A DNA stretch of 64,000 nt from contig NZ_KB894808.1 of the NCBI RefSeq assembly GCF_000374645.1, positions 62,001-126,000 of the forward strand, in the 5' to 3' direction. Below the pieces are notes generated by a model. The model worked only from the letters and a program-made list of their open reading frames with translations. It was not told the DNA's origin and did not search any database. The stretch is from Arhodomonas aquaeolei DSM 8974 (GTDB taxonomy: Bacteria; Pseudomonadota; Gammaproteobacteria; Nitrococcales; Nitrococcaceae). A program made the position numbers and the translations under genes. Position 1 is the stretch's first letter. Each line of letters starts with the position of its first letter. This document shows, in pieces, positions 34,754-45,941 of this stretch.

Positions 34754-37700
34754 GCGGGCGACGTCGCCGGAGCGCCGCGCCGCCCGCCACCGGTGCACTC
34801 GCCGAGCGGGTGGGGGCGCTGCGCACGCGGATCGTTGAGGCGGCGCCGGTGCCGTGGCGGGCCGCGCTCACGCGGCGTCTCGGCGGCATCGAGCGGCGTC
34901 TGAGCCGCGGCCGGCACCCGGAACGCGGGCTCAAGGCACTGGAGGCGGACGTGGAGCGCCTCGTGCGCCGGCACAACGCCCGTGCCGCCGGTACGCTGCG
35001 TCCGGATTTCGACCTCGATCTCCCGGTCATCGAGCGCCGGGACGATATCGCCGAGGCCATCGGGCAGCACCAGGTGGTGGTGGTCTGCGGCGAGACCGGC
35101 TCCGGCAAGAGCACCCAGCTGCCCAAGATCTGCCTTGACCTCGGCCGCGGTGTGACCGGCATGATCGCGCACACCCAGCCGCGGCGCATCGCCGCGCGCA
35201 GCCTGGCCGCCCGGGTCGCCGAGGAATGCGGCACCGAGGTCGGGGCCGGGGTCGGCTACAAGATCCGTTTCAGTGACCATGTCGCCGACGGCACCCGGGT
35301 GAAGCTCGCCACCGACGGCATGCTCCTCGCCGAGACCCAGGGCGACCCGGACCTCGCCGACTACGACACGATCATCATCGACGAGGCCCACGAGCGCAGC
35401 CTCAACATCGACTTCCTGCTCGGCTACCTGAAAAACCTCCTGCCCCGGCGGCCGGACCTGAAGGTCATCATCACCTCGGCCACGATCGACCCGGAGCGTT
35501 TCTCCCGGCACTTCGGTGATGCGCCGATCATCAACGTCTCCGGGCGGACCTACCCGGTGGAGGTGCGCTATCGCCCCCTCGCCAGCGAGGACGAGGACGA
35601 GCGCGACCGCAGTCTCCAGCAGGGCATCCTCGATGCCGTCGACGAGCTCGCCCGCGACGGACCAGGGGACGTGCTGGTATTCCTGCCGAGCGAACGCGAC
35701 ATTCGCGAGACCGCGGAGGCACTGCGCAAGCACCATCCCACCGGTACCGAGATCCTGCCGCTGTTCGGCCGGCTCTCCGCGGCAGAGCAGCAGCGCGTGT
35801 TCGCCCCCCACGGCGGGCGGCGGGTGGTGCTCGCGACCAACGTCGCCGAGACCTCGCTGACCGTGCCCGGCATCCGCTACGTCGTCGACAGCGGCCTGGT
35901 GCGCCTGAGCCGCTACAGCTACCGCACCAAGGTCCAGCGCCTGCCCATTGAACCGATCTCCCAGGCAAGCGCGGACCAGCGCGCCGGGCGCTGCGGGCGT
36001 GTCGCCGCCGGCGTGTGCATCCGCCTCTACGGCCAGGATGACTACCAGTCCCGGCCCGAGTTCACCGACCCGGAGATCCTGCGGACCAACCTTGCCTCGG
36101 TGATCCTGCAGATGAAGTACCTCCGGCTCGGCGACATCGACGCCTTCCCCTTCGTCGAGCCGCCGGACCCGCGCTACGTCCGCGACGGACTGCGGCTGCT
36201 CCGCGAACTCGGTGCGCTGGACGACGCCGAGGCGCTCACCGAGCTGGGCCGGCGTATCGCGCGGCTGCCCATCGACCCGCGGATCGCCCGCATCCTGCTC
36301 GCCGGCGAGGACCACGGCTGCCTGCGCGAGGTGCTGATCCTCGCCGCCGCGCTATCCGTGCAGGACCCGCGCGAGCGCCCCGTGGAGGCCCGGGAGGCCG
36401 CGGACGAGGCGCACCGGCGCTGGCAGGACAAGCGCTCGGACTTCCTCGCGATGGTGCGGCTGTGGGACGACTTTCACGAGCAGGCGCGCCACCTCTCCCA
36501 GCGCAAGCTGCGCGCCTGGTGCCGCGAGCACTTCCTCTCGTACCTGCGCATGCGCGAGTGGCGGGACGTCCACCGCCAGCTGCGGGACCTGCTCAAGGGC
36601 GGCGGCGGGCGCGAGAACGAGCAGCCGGCGGACTACCAGCCCCTGCACGAGGCCCTGCTCACCGGGCTGGTGTCCAATGTGGCCCTGCGCGGGGAGGACG
36701 GCGGCTATACCGGCCCGCGCGGCCTGTCGTTGGCGATCTTCCCGGGCTCCGGGCTCGCACGGCGGCGGCCCAAATGGATCGTCGCCGCCGAGCTGGTGGA
36801 GACGGCGCGGGTGTTCGCGCGCACCGTCGCGGAGGTGCGTCCGGAGTGGGTCGAGTCCGTCGCCGCGCACCTCGTCAGCCGCCAGTACTACGAGCCCTTC
36901 TGGCAGGAGCGCCGCCGGCGGGTGGCGGGCTACGAGGATGTCACCCTCTACGGCCTGCCGCTTGCCAGCCGCCGCAAGATCAACTTCGCCCGCGTGGACC
37001 CCGCCGCCGCGCGGGGGGTGTTCATCGACGAGGCCCTGGTCCGCGGCCGCCTCGACAGCCATGCCCCGTGCCTGGCCCACAACCGCGAGGTGATCGAGGC
37101 TGTGGAGGCGCTGGAGGCGAAGTCCCGCCGCCGCGACGTGCTCGTCGACGAATCGGTGCTCCGCGCCTTCTACGATGAGCGCCTGCCGGCGGAGGTGGTG
37201 GACGGCCCGAGCTTCGAGCGCTGGGTGCGCCGGGACGGCAATGACGAGCGCCTGCGCATGAGCCGCGAGCAGCTCATGGAGCGCGAGGCCGGGGAGGTCA
37301 CCGGCGCGGATTACCCGGACCACCTCGATGTCAACGGTGTGCAGCTGCCGCTCGCCTACCAGTTCGAGCCGGGCCACGACGACGACGGCGTCACCGTGAT
37401 CGTGCCCGTGGCCGCGCTCAACCAGCTCGACGCCGACCGCCTGGAGTGGCTGGTCCCCGGCCTGGTGGAGGAGAAGGCCGCCACCCTGATCCGGGCCCTG
37501 CCCAAGGCGCTGCGCAAGAACTTCGTGCCGGCGCCGGACTTCGCCCGCGCGGTGCTGGACCGCGTCCCGGCGGGGGAGGGCGCGCTCACGGAGGTCCTGT
37601 GCCGCGAGCTCGAGCGCATGACCGGGGTCGCCATACCGCTGGACGCCTGGGACACCGCCGAGCTGCCGCGGCACCTGTTCATGAACGTGCGCGTGGTCGA

Positions 37701-38667
37701 CGCGGATGGCCGGGTCCTCGACGAGGGCCGCGACCTTGCCGCCCTCAAGGCGCGCCTGGCCGGCGAGGCGAGCGCGTCCTTCGCCGGGCCGCAGACGGCC
37801 GACCGGGAGCGCGAGGGCCTGCGCCGGTGGGAGGTGGGCGACCTGCAGGACCATGTCACCCTGGAGCAGAACGGCGTCACCCTGCGTGGCTATCCGGCGC
37901 TGGTGGACGAGGGCGAGACCGTCGCCCTGCGCCTGCTCGATGCCCCGGAGGCGGCGGAGCATGCCCACCGCGCCGGCGTGCGCCGACTGCTCATGCTGAG
38001 CCTGCCGGACCAGACCCGGCACCTGCGCCGCGCGCTACCCGGCATCGACCGCCTGTGCCTGCTCTATCACCGTATCGGCACCTGCGATGCGCTCAGGGCC
38101 GACATTCTCCAGGCGGTCTTCGACCGGGTGTTTCTGGGCGACTCGGTGCCGCGCACCCGGGCGGATTTCGAGGCCCGGCTGCGCGGGCACCGCAGTGAGC
38201 TGGTCCCCGCCGCGGAGGCGCTGACCGCCACCGTGGGCACGGTGCTGGAACGCCACCACGCGATCCGCAAGCGCACCGGGGGGTCGGTATCGCTGGCCAT
38301 GGTCAACGCCCTGTCGGACATCCGTGAGCAGCTCGACGGGCTCGTCTATCCCGGCTTCGTCAGCGCCACGCCGGCGGATCGCCTGGAGGAGCTGCCCCGC
38401 TACCTCGCCGGCATCGAGCGCCGCCTGGACCGACTGGAGCGCGAGCCGGGCCGTGACGCCGAGCCCCATCGCGCCGTGCGGCGCTGGTGGGAGCGTTACC
38501 TGGAACGCCGCGCCCAGCACGAGCGCAAGGGCGTAAACGATCCGGCACTGGCGCATTTCCGCTGGCTCGTGGAGGAGTACCGCATCTCGCAGTTCGCCCA
38601 GGACCTGGGCACCCGCGAGCGGGTCTCCGAGCGCCGCCTCGCCGAGGCCTGGGACGAGGTCCGCTGA
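34750..38667 (+). CDS. hrpA: ATP-dependent RNA helicase HrpA
   Basis: DEAH-box helicase; in E. coli it resolves stalled, collided ribosomes and processes fimbrial mRNA. The 1305-aa protein is the full family length. Walker A CGETGSGKST lies at 113-122, followed by DEAHERSLN, ITSATIDPERF and QRAGRCGRVAAGVC. The HA2/OB-fold and a long HrpA-specific C-terminal domain come next. The start is the ATG that overlaps the upstream phosphoesterase stop (ATGA); the earlier in-frame codon lies deep in that gene and is rejected. Confidence 0.97.
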   Translation: MSGRRRRSAAPPATGALAERVGALRTRIVEAAPVPWRAALTRRLGGIERRLSRGRHPERGLKALEADVERLVRRHNARAAGTLRPDFDLDLPVIERRDDIAEAIGQHQVVVVCGETGSGKSTQLPKICLDLGRGVTGMIAHTQPRRIAARSLAARVAEECGTEVGAGVGYKIRFSDHVADGTRVKLATDGMLLAETQGDPDLADYDTIIIDEAHERSLNIDFLLGYLKNLLPRRPDLKVIITSATIDPERFSRHFGDAPIINVSGRTYPVEVRYRPLASEDEDERDRSLQQGILDAVDELARDGPGDVLVFLPSERDIRETAEALRKHHPTGTEILPLFGRLSAAEQQRVFAPHGGRRVVLATNVAETSLTVPGIRYVVDSGLVRLSRYSYRTKVQRLPIEPISQASADQRAGRCGRVAAGVCIRLYGQDDYQSRPEFTDPEILRTNLASVILQMKYLRLGDIDAFPFVEPPDPRYVRDGLRLLRELGALDDAEALTELGRRIARLPIDPRIARILLAGEDHGCLREVLILAAALSVQDPRERPVEAREAADEAHRRWQDKRSDFLAMVRLWDDFHEQARHLSQRKLRAWCREHFLSYLRMREWRDVHRQLRDLLKGGGGRENEQPADYQPLHEALLTGLVSNVALRGEDGGYTGPRGLSLAIFPGSGLARRRPKWIVAAELVETARVFARTVAEVRPEWVESVAAHLVSRQYYEPFWQERRRRVAGYEDVTLYGLPLASRRKINFARVDPAAARGVFIDEALVRGRLDSHAPCLAHNREVIEAVEALEAKSRRRDVLVDESVLRAFYDERLPAEVVDGPSFERWVRRDGNDERLRMSREQLMEREAGEVTGADYPDHLDVNGVQLPLAYQFEPGHDDDGVTVIVPVAALNQLDADRLEWLVPGLVEEKAATLIRALPKALRKNFVPAPDFARAVLDRVPAGEGALTEVLCRELERMTGVAIPLDAWDTAELPRHLFMNVRVVDADGRVLDEGRDLAALKARLAGEASASFAGPQTADREREGLRRWEVGDLQDHVTLEQNGVTLRGYPALVDEGETVALRLLDAPEAAEHAHRAGVRRLLMLSLPDQTRHLRRALPGIDRLCLLYHRIGTCDALRADILQAVFDRVFLGDSVPRTRADFEARLRGHRSELVPAAEALTATVGTVLERHHAIRKRTGGSVSLAMVNALSDIREQLDGLVYPGFVSATPADRLEELPRYLAGIERRLDRLEREPGRDAEPHRAVRRWWERYLERRAQHERKGVNDPALAHFRWLVEEYRISQFAQDLGTRERVSERRLAEAWDEVR

Positions 38668-38672
38668 GTGGC

Positions 38673-38702
38673 CTGACGGGCGCGCGCACGCTGATGTAGA
38701 AT
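38673..38702 (+). promoter_or_regulatory. Promoter candidate for prfB
   Basis: CTGACG (38673-38678), an 18-nt spacer and TAGAAT (38697-38702; 5/6) lie just past the hrpA stop and 58 nt before the prfB start. A 6-bp hairpin GCGCCC/GGGCGC (38719-38734) follows in the leader. Confidence 0.45.
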
Positions 38703-38759
38703 CAGCCGTTTTGCACCGGCGCCCCGACGGGCGCGGACGGAAAGGGGATCGCCTCAGCG

Positions 38760-39858
38760 ATGGCCGAGATCAACACCATCAACCATACCCTCGAGGACCT
38801 CCAGGGACGCGCCGAGTCCCTTAGGGGGTATCTTTGACTACGATAACCGCAGGGAACGTCTCGAAGAGGTAACCCGGGAGCTCGAGAACCCGGACGTGTG
38901 GAACGACCCCGAGCGTGCGCAGAACCTGAACAAGGAGCGCGCCCGCCTCGTCGATATCGTCACCACGCTGGACCGGCTGCTCTCGGGCCTCACCGATGCC
39001 GGCGAGCTCGTGGAGATGGCCCGCGAGGAGGGCGACGAGGACACCCTGGCCTCGGTGGAGGCGGACCTCGAGCGCTACCGCGCGGACGTCGAGTCGCTGG
39101 AGTTCCAGCGGATGTTCTCCGGCGAGATGGACGACCGCAACGCCTTCCTGGACATCCAGGCCGGCTCCGGCGGCACCGAGGCCCAGGACTGGGCCAACAT
39201 GCTGCTGCGCATGTATCTGCGCTGGTTCGAGCGCCGCGGCTTCAGCGCCGAGATCATCGAGCTCTCCGAGGGCGACGTCGCCGGGATCAAGAGCGCCACC
39301 GTAAAGGTCGAGGGGGATCACGCCTTCGGCTGGCTGCGTACCGAGACCGGTGTGCACCGGCTGGTGCGCAAGTCGCCGTTCGACTCCGGCAACCGGCGTC
39401 ACACCTCGTTCGCGGCGGTGTTCGTCTCCCCGGAGATCGACGAGGACGTCGCCATCGACGTCGATCCCTCGGACCTGCGCGTCGATGTCTACCGCGCCAG
39501 CGGTGCCGGCGGCCAGCACGTCAACCGCACGGAGTCGGCGGTGCGTATCACCCACCTCCCCACGGGGATCGTGGTTCAGTGTCAGAACAGCCGCTCCCAG
39601 CACGCCAACCGCGCCACGGCGATGAACCAGCTCCGCGCCCGGCTCTACGAGCTGGAGATGCAGAAGCAGCGCGAGAAGGCGGAGCAGGTCGAGGACAGCA
39701 AGTCGGACATCGGCTGGGGCAGCCAGATCCGCAACTACGTGCTCGACCAGTCGCGGATCAAGGACCTGCGTACCGCCGTGGAGGTGGGTAACACCCAGGC
39801 CGTGCTGGACGGCGATCTCGACCAGTTCATCGAGGCGAGTCTCAAGGCCGGGCTCTGA
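38760..39858 (+). CDS. prfB: Peptide chain release factor 2 (programmed +1 frameshift)
   Basis: RF2 recognises UGA and UAA and triggers peptide release. The gene is in two frames: codons 1-25 from ATG 38760, then an in-frame TGA at 38835-38837. Ribosomes shift +1 after CTT (38832-38834), skip base 38835 and continue from GAC at 38836 to the stop at 39856-39858, giving 365 aa, the E. coli length. The second frame carries the anticodon-mimic SPF (in RKSPFDSG) and the catalytic GGQ (SGAGGQHVN). The frameshift lets RF2 sense its own shortage. This is not a pseudogene. Confidence 0.98.
38820..38838 (+). promoter_or_regulatory. prfB programmed +1 frameshift signal
   Basis: CTTAGGGGGTATCTTTGAC contains the internal Shine-Dalgarno AGGGGG (38823-38828), three nt of spacing, the slippery CTT-T and the UGA-C stop context. 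Every element matches the canonical E. coli site. Low RF2 slows decoding of UGA and favours the shift. Confidence 0.97.
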
Positions 39859-40094
39859 GGGGCGCGCCGTGATCGCCGGTACGGGGGCGGGGCACTGCCC
39901 GGGCCGGAACGACCGGGTGGGGGTGGCAGGCCGGTCACGGACACGCTGTGAACACGTCCCTGTACGCCCGACGATGGCCGTCCCTGACCGCCGTCGATCC
40001 GGGACCGGCCCACCGCGCCCGCGGTCGGCGGCAACCGGCGCGTTTCAACGAAATCGCACTTTTAACAACGGATTAATCGGACTTTCCAGACGCC
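39859..40094 (+). other. prfB-lysS intergenic region
   Basis: Some 236 nt without a supported gene. The first 180 nt are GC-rich; the last 60 (about 40030-40094) are relatively AT-rich and probably include the lysS leader. I could not identify convincing promoter hexamers or an RNA family. Confidence 0.4.
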
Positions 40095-41606
<1,512 letters not shown>

Positions 41607-41616
41607 CGGCCCGGGT

Positions 41617-42648
41617 TCAGCCGGCGTCTGCCGGCGGCGTGCCCGGGGCGGCGTACGGGAGTTCGAGCAGCGCCACCGGCCCGCCCCCGATGTGCGGCGT
41701 GGCGTTGGCGGCGGCGTCGATGCGCAGCACGGCTAGGCCCTCGAACACCGCCTCGCCGGATGCTGAGGCGGAGACGATCTCGCCCAGGGTGCCGCCGTCG
41801 GCGTCGGTCACGGTGGCGCCCGGCTCCGGGGGCCGCCCGGCGCCGCCGAGGCGGTAGAGCCGGCGTTTGAGCTGGCCGAGGTAGTGCATCCGCGCCACCA
41901 CCTCCTGGCCCGGGTAACAGCCCTTGTCGTAGGCGAGCCCGCGCAGCGGCTCCAGGTTGAGCATCTGGGGGACGAAGCGCTCGGCGGTGGCGTCGACGAT
42001 CTCCGGCAGACCGGCACGGATGTCGAGCAGCCGCCAGATGGACGGACCCACCGCCGGGAGCGCCCGCGTGATCGCGTCCCAGACCGCACCCGCCTCGTCG
42101 GCGGGCACGAGCAGTAGCCAGCGCGGCTCCGGGTCGGGCAGGCGCACGGCGGTGAGGTCGCCGGCCCGTGTGACCGCGTCCACGGCACCGGGCGGTGTCC
42201 CCGCGAGCTCGGACAGCGGCGCGGACGCGGGGGCGCCCGCGAGCCCGATGACCGCCGTCTCCGCGCCGATGTCCTCCAGGGTGACCCGGGCGCGGAGGAC
42301 GAACATCCGCAGGCGCTTGAGCACCGCGGGCACCCGTTCCGCGGCGGTGAGCAGGATGAACCCCTCGTCCGTGCGGATGACGCGGAACAGCGCCAGCACC
42401 CGGCCCTTGGCGGTGCACCAGCCGGCGAGCCGGGATTGGCCGGGGTCCATGTCCTCGATCGCGTTGGTGAGCTGTGCCTGCAGGAAGGCGGGGGCGTCCT
42501 CGCCGGTCACGCGAATCACACCGGTGCCGGGCAGTGGCGCGGCGACGCCGCCCTCGGCGACGTGGCGAGCCTCGTCCGACACCGGTGCCAGGTGTCCGTC
42601 CCCGCCGGTGCCGAGTTCCTGTAAAATTGCGGTCCATGAGTCGGTCAT
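41617..42648 (-). CDS. ygfZ: YgfZ/GcvT-domain folate-binding Fe-S cluster repair protein
   Basis: YgfZ-type proteins bind tetrahydrofolate and help maintain certain [4Fe-4S] enzymes, as shown for E. coli YgfZ/COG0354. The 343-aa product has a GcvT-like fold and the diagnostic [12 protein letters not shown] around residues 240-251, with its essential Cys. The start MTDSWTAIL at 42648 is chosen because further upstream in-frame residues are not family-like. It is divergent from the SdhAF4-like gene. In E. coli ygfZ neighbours sdhE and ygfX, so its presence beside this sdh locus echoes that association. Confidence 0.93.
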   Translation of the reverse strand: MTDSWTAILQELGTGGDGHLAPVSDEARHVAEGGVAAPLPGTGVIRVTGEDAPAFLQAQLTNAIEDMDPGQSRLAGWCTAKGRVLALFRVIRTDEGFILLTAAERVPAVLKRLRMFVLRARVTLEDIGAETAVIGLAGAPASAPLSELAGTPPGAVDAVTRAGDLTAVRLPDPEPRWLLLVPADEAGAVWDAITRALPAVGPSIWRLLDIRAGLPEIVDATAERFVPQMLNLEPLRGLAYDKGCYPGQEVVARMHYLGQLKRRLYRLGGAGRPPEPGATVTDADGGTLGEIVSASASGEAVFEGLAVLRIDAAANATPHIGGGPVALLELPYAAPGTPPADAG

Positions 42649-42753
42649 AGGGTGAACCTTCCGGGCGTATCGCGATCCCGTCTTTGGAGGTGAATCCGGA
42701 TTGAGAGGCATTCTCCCACGTCCGGGGCCGAGGGCAAAAAGCAGGAGGCAGCC

Positions 42754-42945
42754 ATGAGCGAGAACGAACGCGAGCCCGAGCAGGCGAGCGCCGAGCAGCC
42801 GGTGGAGGGCGACGACCGCGGCACGGCGGAGCGCCGGCGCGAGCGTCCCGGCGAGGCCTGGCCCGAGGAGATCGGCGGTCCCCGCGGGCCGGAGCCCACC
42901 CGCTACGGCGACTGGGAGAGCAACGGGCGCTGTAGCGACTTCTAG
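42754..42945 (+). CDS. DUF1674 / SdhAF4-like succinate dehydrogenase assembly factor
   Basis: Only 63 aa: a charged N-terminal half (Glu/Arg-rich), then the conserved C-terminal block [20 protein letters not shown] ending RCSDF. That block defines PF07896. Mitochondrial SdhAF4 (Sdh8) binds flavinated SdhA and promotes its union with SdhB. Here the gene lies about 350 nt upstream of sdhC, supporting the same role. AGGAGG (42743-42748) precedes the ATG. Bacterial members are mostly annotated only as DUF1674. Confidence 0.9.
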   Translation: MSENEREPEQASAEQPVEGDDRGTAERRRERPGEAWPEEIGGPRGPEPTRYGDWESNGRCSDF

Positions 42946-42961
42946 TCACCTGCCCGGCGCG

Positions 42962-42977
42962 CCGGCGGAGCCGCCGG
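42962..42977 (+). other. GC hairpin after the SdhAF4-like gene
   Basis: Perfect 7-bp inverted repeat CCGGCGG / CCGCCGG separated by 2 nt (a 4-nt loop in practice), 17 nt after the stop codon. No T-run. It may be a 3' boundary separating this gene from the sdhC transcript. Confidence 0.4.
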
Positions 42978-43150
42978 GACGGGAGGTCCGTGGGGGCCGG
43001 GGCCCGCACATCCGCGGAATCCCTTCGGGGCGAGACGGGTGCCGTGCGGCGCGCGCGGCATGAGCCCGACGGCTGAATCGCGAGCGACGTGGCCCGGGCG
43101 ACGGGCATGCGCGTTGCGCCGCAACGGTGCATGGGGGCATGCTTTCGGCC

Positions 43151-43245
43151 GGTTATTATTTTCCTTTTTTATCAAAAGGATGCAGGTTGTTTTTGAGGCG
43201 TGTTGCAGCGCAAGACACTTGCAAGCGCAGGCGCGGAAGTATAGT
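43151..43245 (+). promoter_or_regulatory. AT-rich sdhCDAB control region
   Basis: The 353-nt space before sdhC has no gene. It contains an AT-rich patch with the inverted repeat CCTTTT-TTATC-AAAAGG (43163-43179) and a GCAAG-ACA-CTTGC repeat (about 43210-43222). A possible promoter follows: TTGCAA (43219-43224) with TATAGT (43240-43245), although the 15-nt spacer is short. Base composition contrasts sharply with the flanks, as expected for a major regulated promoter. Confidence 0.45.
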
Positions 43246-43298
43246 TTTAGCGCCGGCATCGAGTGAACTACCCAAAAGAATGAAGCGGAGCGAGTTTC

Positions 43299-43682
43299 AT
43301 GCAGTCCGATAATCGGCCGCTTTCTCCCCACCTCCAGATCTACCGGCTGCCGTTCACGGCGCTGACGTCGATCAGTCACCGCATCTCGGGCGTGCTGCTC
43401 TGCGTCGGTGCGCTGGTTCTCGTTTACTGGCTGACCGCGCTGGCCGGTGGTCCGCGCAGCTACGCCACCGCCAATGCCGTGCTCGGCAACGGCTTCGTGC
43501 AGCTGCTCATGTTCGTGTGGACCTTCGTGCTCTTCTATCACCTGTGCAACGGCATCCGGCACCTGTTCTGGGATGCGGGCTACGGGTTCGAGCTCGAGAC
43601 CGCGCGCAAGAGCGGCATGGCGGCAATCGTGGCGGCCGGCGTGCTTACGCTGGTGGCGTGGATCATCGCGCTGAGCGTGTGA
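43299..43682 (+). CDS. sdhC: Succinate dehydrogenase cytochrome b556 subunit
   Basis: Membrane anchor of complex II that, with SdhD, binds heme b and ubiquinone. The 127-aa protein has three transmembrane helices. The family signature RPLSPHLQIYRLPFTALTSI-type N-terminus leads to SISHRISG (quinone-site Ser/Arg), and the heme-ligand region FYHLCNGIRHLFWD lies in helix two. The CGGAG at 43286-43290 sits 8 nt before the ATG. First gene of sdhCDAB. Confidence 0.96.
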   Translation: MQSDNRPLSPHLQIYRLPFTALTSISHRISGVLLCVGALVLVYWLTALAGGPRSYATANAVLGNGFVQLLMFVWTFVLFYHLCNGIRHLFWDAGYGFELETARKSGMAAIVAAGVLTLVAWIIALSV

Positions 43683-43705
43683 ACGCGAGCGGCGAGGGGG
43701 TAGAC

Positions 43706-44086
43706 ATGCAGTTTCGTACACCGATCAAGCAGGCGCGCGGGCTCGGCTCGGCGCATCACGGCGCCACCCACTGGTGGTTCCAGCGGCTCACGGCCATCGC
43801 GCTCGTTCCGCTCATGCTCTGGTTCATCGTGGGGGTCGCGACGGTCAGCAGCGGAGGCTATCTCGCCGCGGTCGCGTGGCTGAGCGCGCCGTTCAACGCC
43901 GCGCTCATGGCGCTGGTGGTCGGGCTCGTGTTCTGGCACGGGGCCATGGGGATCCAGGTGGTCCTCGAGGATTACGTGGGCTGTGAGGCGCTGCGCCAGG
44001 CGCTGATCGTGCTCGTGAAATTCGTCGCGGTGGTGCTCGGCGCGGTCGGCATCATTTCGGTACTGCGCGTCGCGGTGGGAGGCTGA
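43706..44086 (+). CDS. sdhD: Succinate dehydrogenase membrane anchor subunit
   Basis: Second membrane anchor of complex II. The 126-aa product starts MQFRTPIKQARGLGSAHHGA and has three transmembrane helices. The HGAMGIQVVLEDYV segment (about 80-93) carries the heme-ligand His and the Asp-Tyr pair used in quinone reduction. An in-frame ATG 189 nt earlier lies inside sdhC and gives no family-like sequence, so it is rejected. It follows sdhC by 23 nt and precedes sdhA by 3 nt. Confidence 0.95.
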   Translation: MQFRTPIKQARGLGSAHHGATHWWFQRLTAIALVPLMLWFIVGVATVSSGGYLAAVAWLSAPFNAALMALVVGLVFWHGAMGIQVVLEDYVGCEALRQALIVLVKFVAVVLGAVGIISVLRVAVGG

Positions 44087-44089
44087 TTC

Positions 44090-45883
44090 ATGGCGGGCGA
44101 TTACGAGATTATCGACCATACCTACGACGTCGTCGTGGTGGGCGCCGGCGGCGCCGGCCTGCGCGCGACCTTCGGTATGGCCGAGAAGGGACTCAACACG
44201 GCCTGCGTGACCAAGGTCTTCCCGACCCGCAGCCACACCGTGGCCGCCCAGGGCGGCGTGAGCGCCGCACTCGGCAACATGGGCGAGGACGACTGGCGCT
44301 GGCACGCCTACGACACCATCAAGGGCTCCGACTGGCTCGGTGACCAGGACGCCATCGAGTACATGTGCCGCGAGGCCATCCCGTCCATCGTCGAGCTCGA
44401 GCACTACGGCGTGCCGTTCTCCCGCACCGAGGAGGGCCGCATCTACCAACGCCCCTTCGGCGGCATGACCACGCACTTCGGCGAGGGCCGTGCCCAGCGC
44501 ACCTGTGCCGCGGCGGACCGTACCGGTCACGCCATCCTGCACACCCTCTACCAGCAGTCGCTCAAGCATCAGGCGGAGTTCTACATCGAGTTCTTTGCCA
44601 TCGACCTGATCATGGACGAGGACGGTGCCTGCCGCGGCGTCATCGCCCTGGAGCTCGCCACCGGCAAGATCCACCGCTTCCGCGCCCACGTGGTGGTGCT
44701 CGCCACCGGCGGTTACGGGCGGACGTACTTTTCCTGCACCTCCGCGCACACCTGCACCGGCGACGGCGCCGGCATGGTCCTGCGCGCCGGTCTGCCGGTC
44801 CAGGACATGGAGTTCATCCAGTTCCATCCCACCGGTATCTACGGCGCGGGTTGCCTGATCACCGAGGGCGTGCGCGGCGAGGGCGGCTACCTCACGAACT
44901 CCGACGGCGAGCGCTTCATGGAGCGCTACGCCCCCAATGCCAAGGACCTCGCTTCCCGCGACGTGGTCAGCCGCTCCATGACGGTGGAGATCCGCGAGGG
45001 CCGCGGCGTGGGCCCGGAGCAGGACCACATCCACCTGCATCTGGAGCACCTCGGCCCGGAGGTCATCAACGAGCGCCTGCCCGGCATCGCCGAGACCGCG
45101 CGCATCTTCGCGGGCGTCGACGTGACCAAGGAGCCGATCCCGGTGCTGCCCACCGTCCACTACAACATGGGCGGCATCCCGACGAACTACCGCGGCGAGG
45201 TCGTCGCCCCCCGCGACGGCGATCCGGACGCGGTCGTGCCGGGGCTCATGGCCATCGGTGAGGCGGGCTGCGTGTCCGTGCACGGTGCCAATCGCCTGGG
45301 CTCGAACTCGCTGCTCGACCTGGTGGTCTTCGGCCGCTCGGCGGCGATCCGTGCCGCGGAGCTGGTCGACGAGGCCGGCGCGAACCACCGTCCGCTGCCC
45401 GCCGACAGCGCCGAGCCGGCGCTGGCGCGGCTCGACCGACTGCGCAACGCCAACGGCTCGGAGCCGACGGCGCGCATCCGCGACCGCATGCAGCGGACGA
45501 TGCAGAACTACGCCGCCGTGTTCCGTACCGGTGAGACGCTGGAGGAGGGCTGCAAGCGGATCGAGGAGATCTACGCGTCGTTCGAGAACGTCAGCGTCTC
45601 CGACCGCTCGCTCATCTGGAACACCGATCTGGTGGAGACGATGGAGCTGGAGAACCTCCTCGCCAACGCGGTCACCTCCGTGCAGTCCGCGCGCAACCGC
45701 ACCGAGAGCCGCGGGGCGCACGCCCGCGAGGACCACTCGGAGCGGGACGACGAGAACTGGATGAAGCACACCGTCACCTGGATGGACCGCAGCGGCAACG
45801 TGACCATCGACTACCGTCCGGTGCACATGAATACGCTGACCGACGAGATGGAGGTCATTCCGCCGAAGAAGCGGGTCTACTGA
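44090..45883 (+). CDS. sdhA: Succinate dehydrogenase flavoprotein subunit
   Basis: Oxidises succinate to fumarate at a covalently bound FAD on the cytoplasmic face of the membrane. The 597-aa protein has the dinucleotide-binding [12 protein letters not shown] near 15-26, [16 protein letters not shown] with the flavinylated His near 45, and the substrate-site [20 protein letters not shown] region. The C-terminal [13 protein letters not shown]-type sequence here reads [18 protein letters not shown]. Flavinylation would rely on SdhE, encoded downstream, and assembly perhaps on the SdhAF4-like protein. Confidence 0.98.
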   Translation: MAGDYEIIDHTYDVVVVGAGGAGLRATFGMAEKGLNTACVTKVFPTRSHTVAAQGGVSAALGNMGEDDWRWHAYDTIKGSDWLGDQDAIEYMCREAIPSIVELEHYGVPFSRTEEGRIYQRPFGGMTTHFGEGRAQRTCAAADRTGHAILHTLYQQSLKHQAEFYIEFFAIDLIMDEDGACRGVIALELATGKIHRFRAHVVVLATGGYGRTYFSCTSAHTCTGDGAGMVLRAGLPVQDMEFIQFHPTGIYGAGCLITEGVRGEGGYLTNSDGERFMERYAPNAKDLASRDVVSRSMTVEIREGRGVGPEQDHIHLHLEHLGPEVINERLPGIAETARIFAGVDVTKEPIPVLPTVHYNMGGIPTNYRGEVVAPRDGDPDAVVPGLMAIGEAGCVSVHGANRLGSNSLLDLVVFGRSAAIRAAELVDEAGANHRPLPADSAEPALARLDRLRNANGSEPTARIRDRMQRTMQNYAAVFRTGETLEEGCKRIEEIYASFENVSVSDRSLIWNTDLVETMELENLLANAVTSVQSARNRTESRGAHAREDHSERDDENWMKHTVTWMDRSGNVTIDYRPVHMNTLTDEMEVIPPKKRVY

Positions 45884-45941
45884 ACGGCCCGCCCCCTCGC
45901 GGTTTCCAACCCGGTCAAGCGTCAGCGAAGAGGTTCACGAG

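Noticed and set aside
38760-38837. Apparent truncated 25-codon gene before the long RF2 frame
   Set aside because: It is the first segment of prfB joined by the programmed +1 frameshift, not a separate or broken gene.
43039-43312. Short plus-strand ORFs in the sdhC leader
   Set aside because: They run through the AT-rich control region, lack ribosome-binding sites and overlap one another in different frames.
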